In this document: positions 59,843 through 64,000 of the stretch, piece by piece
How positions within the stretch are numbered: position 1 is the stretch's first letter
Layout of the letters: each line of letters begins with the position of its first letter
NCBI GenBank assembly: GCA_050249695.1
Contig: JBFWQA010000008.1
Coordinates: 1 to 64,000 of the forward strand
Length of the DNA stretch: 64,000 bases
DNA from: JACKJP01 sp050249695
Lineage (GTDB): Bacteria > Pseudomonadota > Alphaproteobacteria > Rhizobiales > Tepidamorphaceae
Reading direction: 5' to 3'
Translations under genes and position numbers: made by a program
The notes under the pieces: generated by a model
What the model was told of the DNA's origin: nothing
Databases searched by the model: none
Seen by the model: only the letters and a program-made list of their open reading frames with translations

Positions 59843-60736
59843 ATGCCGATGGAACCGTGCTTTCGCGTGAAGCCGCTTGACGGGCCATTTGGCGTCGCGG
59901 TCGAGGGGATCAACCTGGCACGCCTGACCCAACAGGCGTTCACGGACTTGGTTGACCTGCTGCACGCCAATCACATTATGGTGGTGCGCGGACAGGATCT
60001 GGCGCCGGACGACTATATCGCGTTTGGCCGCCGCTGGGGCGAGATCGTTCCCTATTTCCAGGCCCGCTGGACGCTGCCGGGCTGGCCGGACATCTTGCTG
60101 ATAACAAACGAAGCCGTCCCCGGGCGTGCTTTGCCGCCCGCCGAGAACTGGCATGCCGACGGCACCTATCTTTCACAGCCGCACAGTGTGACCATGCTTT
60201 ACGGGCGGGAAGCACCGGCCGAAGGCGGCGAGACTTGGTTCGCGGGGACCGCGCTCGCATATGATACGCTTGACGCGACTGAGAGAGCACGCCTCGACAG
60301 CCTGCTGGTCAAGCATATGAAGAATGGTGGCCAGCGTCTCGCCCTTGCCGAAGAGCATGAAAAGGCGCTGACGCTCGCCAGCCAGGTGACGCCGGAGGAG
60401 CAGGAGAATCTCAAAACGGTGCTTCATCCGCTGGTTCTGCCCCATCCGGTCACGGGTCGACGCGCGCTCTATTGTTCGACAACCACGGCCTATGGGATCG
60501 AGGGGATGGGTGAAGACGAGGCGATCGCGCTACTGCTCGAGGTAAAGCGGCATGTGCTCCAGCCGCGCTTTCGCCAGAGTTACAAAACGCTGCCGGGCGA
60601 AGTTCTGATCTGGGATAATTTCGCTGTCCTGCACAAGGCGGCGCCGACGCCGCTGAGCAATTCGGACGGCGAGCGCCGTCTGCTCCACCGGATCACGGTG
60701 AACGGCCTGCCCCAGATGGCGCGCGCCGCCGCTTGA
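59843..60736 (+). CDS. TauD/TfdA family 2-oxoglutarate dioxygenase, copy 3
   Basis: This is a 297-aa enzyme. Iron ligands are in NWHADGTY (HxD) and AVLHKAAP (distal His), and Arg in RLLHRIT binds 2-oxoglutarate. It is closer to copy 1 (39803) than to copy 2, sharing RFRQSYK and GDGERRLLHRI-type tracts. The AT-rich CATATGTAATTATTC just upstream may be its promoter. It is divergent from the amidohydrolase at 57999. Confidence 0.91.
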   Translation: MPMEPCFRVKPLDGPFGVAVEGINLARLTQQAFTDLVDLLHANHIMVVRGQDLAPDDYIAFGRRWGEIVPYFQARWTLPGWPDILLITNEAVPGRALPPAENWHADGTYLSQPHSVTMLYGREAPAEGGETWFAGTALAYDTLDATERARLDSLLVKHMKNGGQRLALAEEHEKALTLASQVTPEEQENLKTVLHPLVLPHPVTGRRALYCSTTTAYGIEGMGEDEAIALLLEVKRHVLQPRFRQSYKTLPGEVLIWDNFAVLHKAAPTPLSNSDGERRLLHRITVNGLPQMARAAA

Positions 60737-60773
60737 TCTGGCAGCAGAGACGCCGCGCCAGTCGAACGCCGCC

Positions 60774-60848
60774 GGTGAATATGACTCGGTCATTGTCAGT
60801 GCCGGTTCTGCTGGCAGCGTGATCGCGGCGCGGTTGGCGGGCGCGAGC
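60774..60848 (+). pseudogene. Relic of a GMC oxidoreductase N-terminus
   Basis: In one plus-strand frame these 25 codons read GEYDSVIVSAGSAGSVIAAR then LAGAS, which matches the FAD-binding start of GMC oxidoreductases (DxVIVGAGSAGCVLAxRLS). The first glycine of GxGxxG is Ser. No start codon is in place, and after about 25 codons the frame runs into the convergent flavoprotein gene with no further similarity. It looks like the debris left by deletion of a GMC gene, caught between two intact genes. Confidence 0.6.
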
Positions 60849-60851
60849 CAT

Positions 60852-62330
60852 TCAGCTCTCCAGCGCCGTCTCCGCGGCGATTGCGCCGAAGGCGAAGGCT
60901 TCGCCGAGATTGGCGCCCGGCGACGGGTAGAGCACGCCGATCGCGCCGCCCAACTCGCCCGCACCATATAGTCCCGGAATCGGTTCGCGGAATGGGTTCA
61001 AAATGCGCGCCTTTTCGTCGCGGCGCGGCCCGCCGTTCGTAGTGGCGCCGCCAGGATAGACCGGCACGCAATAGAAAGGCGGCTCATCGATCGGGATCAG
61101 CGAGGAACCGGGCCGGCCGAAGTCATCCTCGCCGGTCGCGCATGCTGCGTTATATTCGGCTATGGTCCGCGCAGCGGCTTCCGGGTCAAGGCAGCCGGCG
61201 GCACGGGCGGCATCCGCGACACTAGCGCCCTCCTTGATCCAGCCCATTTCAATCTCTGTGCGATTGTCCTTGCTCCACGCGTAATGCCCAAAGGCGCCCC
61301 CAGACAGCGGTCGCGCTTCGATCCGACGCCGATCGAAAATCCAATAGGCCGGGATTCGGGGATGTTCGAGCAGGTCGGCATCGTAGCGCAGAAGTTCGTA
61401 ATAGAAATTCGGCTTTGAAACGGCCTGCAGATACTCGTTGGCGAACCGTCGGCCATATTTGTCAACGATGGCGTAACCGGGCGGATTGACAGAGATGTTG
61501 AAGCTGAGCTCGCGGCCATCAGGATGGGTGAAATGCCCGACGGCGCGACCAATCATCTGGTTCATGTGCCAGAGATCCGCGCCCACCGCCTGGGCCATTC
61601 GGATACCGTCGCCAGTGTTGGACGTGGCCCCGTAGAAATAAATTGGATAGGCCTTGAGATGATTGAGGATCATCTCCTGGTCCTGCTCGAAGCCACCGCA
61701 TGCGAGGACAACGCCGCGGTCAGCGCGGAACGCGACCTCGCCCCCCCCATTTGTGCACATTAGGCCGACGACACGTCCGCTCTCCTGCACCAGTCGCTCA
61801 GCGCGATGATCGAAATAGGGCGTGATATTCGCCTCAGTCGTCACCGCGTCGGCCAGCAAGTCGTGGAGCGTTTGGCCGTTGCCGAACGGCACAGGACCCT
61901 TGAAGGCCAACTCACCCGGTGCGGGAAGCGTGTAGTCGATGCCCTCCGGATCGGTGCCGCGCGGCAGCGGAGCGTAAACCTTGATAGACTCAAAGCCGCG
62001 CAGCTTCGGATACCAGCCGCCGGCTGCATGCATCGATTCGATGCCGATGCTTCGGGCCCATTCCTGCACTCTCAAGCCGCGCTCCGCCCAAGCGCGGCTG
62101 ACTTCGATCGGGATCATCCCGCCAGCGCAGGCGTCGAGATAATCGGTCGCCTGCTCGACATTGTCGGCGCCCATGAACAGGCCGCCGGACATTCGCGTGC
62201 TGGAATAATGCGCGTCTTCCGACTGCTTCTCGATCAGAGCGACCCGAGCGCCGCGACGCGCGGCGGTGATGGCCGCTGCGACACCGGCAGCGCCGTAACC
62301 GACCACGACAAGATCGACTTCATAGTTCAT
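60852..62330 (-). CDS. FAD-binding dehydrogenase (KstD/fumarate-reductase-like)
   Basis: This is a 492-aa flavoprotein of the FAD_binding_2 class. It has DLVVVGYGAAGVAAAITAARRG and IEKQ at the N-terminus, VVLACGGFEQD in the middle and GLYGAGELGGAIGVLYPSPGANLGEAFAFG at the C-terminus. The family includes 3-ketosteroid delta-1- and delta-4-dehydrogenases and fumarate reductases, so introducing or reducing a ring double bond is likely. ATG 62330 is chosen over TTG 62336; no strong ribosome site is visible. It is divergent from the ALDH at 62478. Confidence 0.87.
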   Translation of the reverse strand: MNYEVDLVVVGYGAAGVAAAITAARRGARVALIEKQSEDAHYSSTRMSGGLFMGADNVEQATDYLDACAGGMIPIEVSRAWAERGLRVQEWARSIGIESMHAAGGWYPKLRGFESIKVYAPLPRGTDPEGIDYTLPAPGELAFKGPVPFGNGQTLHDLLADAVTTEANITPYFDHRAERLVQESGRVVGLMCTNGGGEVAFRADRGVVLACGGFEQDQEMILNHLKAYPIYFYGATSNTGDGIRMAQAVGADLWHMNQMIGRAVGHFTHPDGRELSFNISVNPPGYAIVDKYGRRFANEYLQAVSKPNFYYELLRYDADLLEHPRIPAYWIFDRRRIEARPLSGGAFGHYAWSKDNRTEIEMGWIKEGASVADAARAAGCLDPEAAARTIAEYNAACATGEDDFGRPGSSLIPIDEPPFYCVPVYPGGATTNGGPRRDEKARILNPFREPIPGLYGAGELGGAIGVLYPSPGANLGEAFAFGAIAAETALES

Positions 62331-62380
62331 GGCCAAAAGGGCTAGGGTGGGCGTCCGGCGCTGTAAATCGGCCGAAACGC

Positions 62381-62400
62381 TTCATCGCGTGGACGATGAA
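62381..62400. promoter_or_regulatory. Dyad TTCATCG/CGATGAA in divergent region
   Basis: A seven-base-pair inverted repeat with a 6-base spacer lies between the KstD-like gene and the ALDH gene, 78 bp before the ALDH start. It may be an operator for one or both genes. No T-run follows. Confidence 0.35.
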
Positions 62401-62477
62401 ATGCAGGTCCGTCTGCGCCAGTCCGGGCGCCCGCCCCTCCAACCGCGTATCGGTTCACGGAACGGCAGGAGAGACGC

Positions 62478-64000
62478 ATGACCATTTCCAATCCCCCCAT
62501 CGCGGAATGGCGGATGCTGATCGACGGTGGCCTTGTCCCCTCATCGTCTGGCGCGACCTTCGAGAATGTCAGCCCGGTGACTGGGGAGGTGATCGGGGTA
62601 ACCGCTGACGGAACGAGGGAGGATTTCGAGCGGGCAGTGGCGGCGGCTCGACGCGCCTTCGACGAGACAGGCTGGTCGCGCGACCATGCCTTCCGCGCGA
62701 GTTGCCTGCGACAGCTCCATGCCGCGATCAAGCGCCATGCCGATGAGATCCGGACGGTGATCGTACAGGAAGTCGGCACGCCCGTATGGCTCACCCGCGA
62801 CACTCTGCTCGACGTGCCGATGGGCAATCTCCTTCGATACGCCGATCGCGCCGAAACCTTTCAGTTCGACGACGAACTGCCCGACGTCGATTTCCGCGGC
62901 GTCGTCAGCAAGCGCCGCATCCGCTACGAGGCAAAGGGCGTCGTCGCCTGCATCATGCCCTGGAACGCGCCCTGGGCCTGCTCGATGGGCATGCTTGGCC
63001 CGTCGCTGGCCTCGGGTAGTACGGTGGTCCTGAAGCCGTCGCCGGACGCTCCTTGGGCCGCAACCACGATCGGCCGCCTGATCGTCGAGGAGACGGACAT
63101 CCCGCCAGGCGTGGTCAATGTCGTCACTGCAAGCGACAATCTTGCTGGTGAGATCCTGACCACCGATCCGCGCGTGGACATGATCAGCTTCGTTGGCTCC
63201 GCTGCCAACGGTCGTCGTATTGCCGCCATGGCCGCCGGAACTTTGAAGCGGCTGCTGCTCGAGCTTGGCGGCAAGTCTGCCTTCGTCGTCCTGCCGAGCG
63301 CCGATGTGCCCGCCCAAGCCGCGCTGGCGGCCAAGTTGATCTGCGGCAATGCCGGCCAGGGCTGCGTCGCTCGCAGCAGACTCCTGCTGCCGCGCGACCG
63401 CTACGAAGAGGGGGTCGAAGCCGCCCGCCAGGCTATGGCCGCGGTTACGGTCGGTGATCCCAACGATCCGGACAATTTCATGGGCCCGCTCAACTCGCGG
63501 CATCATCGCGAACGGGTGATGAGATATGTCGAGAAAGCGCTGGCTGACGGCAACCGGCTGGTTCACGGCGGCAAGGTGCCCGAGGGCCAGGACAAGGGCT
63601 GGTACTTCATGCCGACCCTGTTCGCCGACGTGAAGCCGGACGACACGATCGCCCAGGAGGAGATTTTCGGTCCAGTGCTCGCGGTCATCCCCTACGACAC
63701 GAAGGAGGAGGCGCTCGAGATCGCCAACAATTCGATCTACGGCCTTTCTGCACAAGTCGCTGCGGAGACCAATGAAGAGGCATATGCCTTCGCGACCAAG
63801 CTGCGGACGGGCACGGTCAGCGTCAACAACGGCACATGGATGCACATGGATGTGCCGTTCGGCGGCTTCAAGCAGAGCGGCATCGGCCGCTCGCACGGCC
63901 GTCAAGGCTTCGAGCAATATCTGGAGATCAAGGTGCTTGGCATCCCCTCGGGCGAAGAATCAAAGACGCTCGCCTGGGGCGAGGTAGAGGAAACAGAAGC
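62478..64000 (+). CDS. Aldehyde dehydrogenase, partial (runs off window)
   Basis: An uninterrupted frame runs from ATG 62478 to the window end (507 codons, no stop). AGGAGAG lies just upstream of the start. It has LELGGKSAFV, the catalytic Cys in GQGCVARS and FGGFKQSGIGR, so the catalytic part is complete. It is about three quarters identical by eye to the ALDH at 6925, including the shared PPIAEWRMLIDG N-terminus. That protein ends within a few residues of the point where this one leaves the window, so little is missing. Substrate unknown. Confidence 0.93.
   Translation, partial: MTISNPPIAEWRMLIDGGLVPSSSGATFENVSPVTGEVIGVTADGTREDFERAVAAARRAFDETGWSRDHAFRASCLRQLHAAIKRHADEIRTVIVQEVGTPVWLTRDTLLDVPMGNLLRYADRAETFQFDDELPDVDFRGVVSKRRIRYEAKGVVACIMPWNAPWACSMGMLGPSLASGSTVVLKPSPDAPWAATTIGRLIVEETDIPPGVVNVVTASDNLAGEILTTDPRVDMISFVGSAANGRRIAAMAAGTLKRLLLELGGKSAFVVLPSADVPAQAALAAKLICGNAGQGCVARSRLLLPRDRYEEGVEAARQAMAAVTVGDPNDPDNFMGPLNSRHHRERVMRYVEKALADGNRLVHGGKVPEGQDKGWYFMPTLFADVKPDDTIAQEEIFGPVLAVIPYDTKEEALEIANNSIYGLSAQVAAETNEEAYAFATKLRTGTVSVNNGTWMHMDVPFGGFKQSGIGRSHGRQGFEQYLEIKVLGIPSGEESKTLAWGEVEETE

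Overview
The window is high-GC alphaproteobacterial DNA that reads like a sphingomonad (Sphingomonas, Novosphingobium, Sphingobium or Sphingopyxis type) chromosome or megaplasmid. The basis is the gene content: a TonB-dependent receptor beside a large acyl-CoA, oxygenase and short-chain dehydrogenase catabolic locus, a RibB protein with a degenerate GTP-cyclohydrolase domain, and dense operons joined by ATGA stop-start overlaps. I see no transposase, integrase, CRISPR array, rRNA or replication origin. Almost every gene belongs to the breakdown of one or more complex hydrophobic or aromatic carboxylic-type compounds. The substrate cannot be named from sequence alone.

Layout. A tRNA-Ser(GCT) on the minus strand (234-323) is followed by an outer-membrane TonB receptor (557-3001) and two MFS transporters (3435-6434) on the plus strand. 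A long minus-strand operon (21687 down to 6431) encodes an LLM flavin monooxygenase, an MDR dehydrogenase, an intradiol dioxygenase, a PEP-mutase/isocitrate-lyase-like protein, an acyl-CoA ligase, an SCP-x-type thiolase, a DUF35 partner, a MaoC/HTD2-type hydratase, a PhyH dioxygenase, an unassigned CMD-like protein, an acyl-CoA dehydrogenase, an SDR, an FMN hydroxyacid-oxidase-like protein, an aldehyde dehydrogenase and an NTF2-like protein. A GntR regulator and SDR (21841-23440) face a second CMD-like gene and SDR on the plus strand (23635-25361).

A second minus operon (32163 down to 25358) holds a Rieske dioxygenase beta and alpha subunit, a Rieske ferredoxin, a thiolase, an acyl-CoA dehydrogenase, a cytochrome P450 and an epoxide hydrolase. 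Next come a divergent ABM-domain gene, a RibB-like gene and an IclR regulator (33724-34521). The IclR gene is divergent from a plus-strand beta-oxidation operon of ADP-forming acyl-CoA ligase, FadB-type protein and enoyl-CoA hydratase (34771-39816). A third minus operon (46844 down to 39803) has an isochorismatase-like protein, an enoyl reductase-like MDR, an MmgE/PrpD protein, a pair of acyl-CoA dehydrogenases, a third CMD-like protein and a TauD dioxygenase. The rest (47017-64000) carries an enoyl-CoA hydratase, two more TauD dioxygenases, two D-aminoacylase-type amidohydrolases, several SDRs, a GMC oxidoreductase, two aldehyde dehydrogenases (one running off the edge), an ACMSD-like amidohydrolase and a KstD-like flavoprotein.

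How it may work together (inference): the receptor and transporters bring substrate in. The Rieske, P450, LLM, PhyH and TauD oxygenases attack it. Ligases make CoA thioesters, and acyl-CoA dehydrogenases, hydratases, FadB and thiolases shorten side chains. The SCP-x thiolase, DUF35 and hydratase trio resembles retro-aldol side-chain modules of steroid and aryl-propionate (ibuprofen ipf-type) catabolism.

The most notable observations are: a perfect palindrome GTGTCGACAC followed by TTT that recurs only upstream of the TonB receptor, the Rieske operon and the iclR/ligase pair, suggesting one regulon; two genes whose conserved N-termini have no ATG/GTG/TTG start and instead reach a CTG overlapping the upstream stop as CTGA; three paralogues of an unassigned CMD-like family; an unusual number of family members lacking catalytic residues; and two gene relics (a GMC oxidoreductase N-terminus and a thiol-dioxygenase-like N-terminus).
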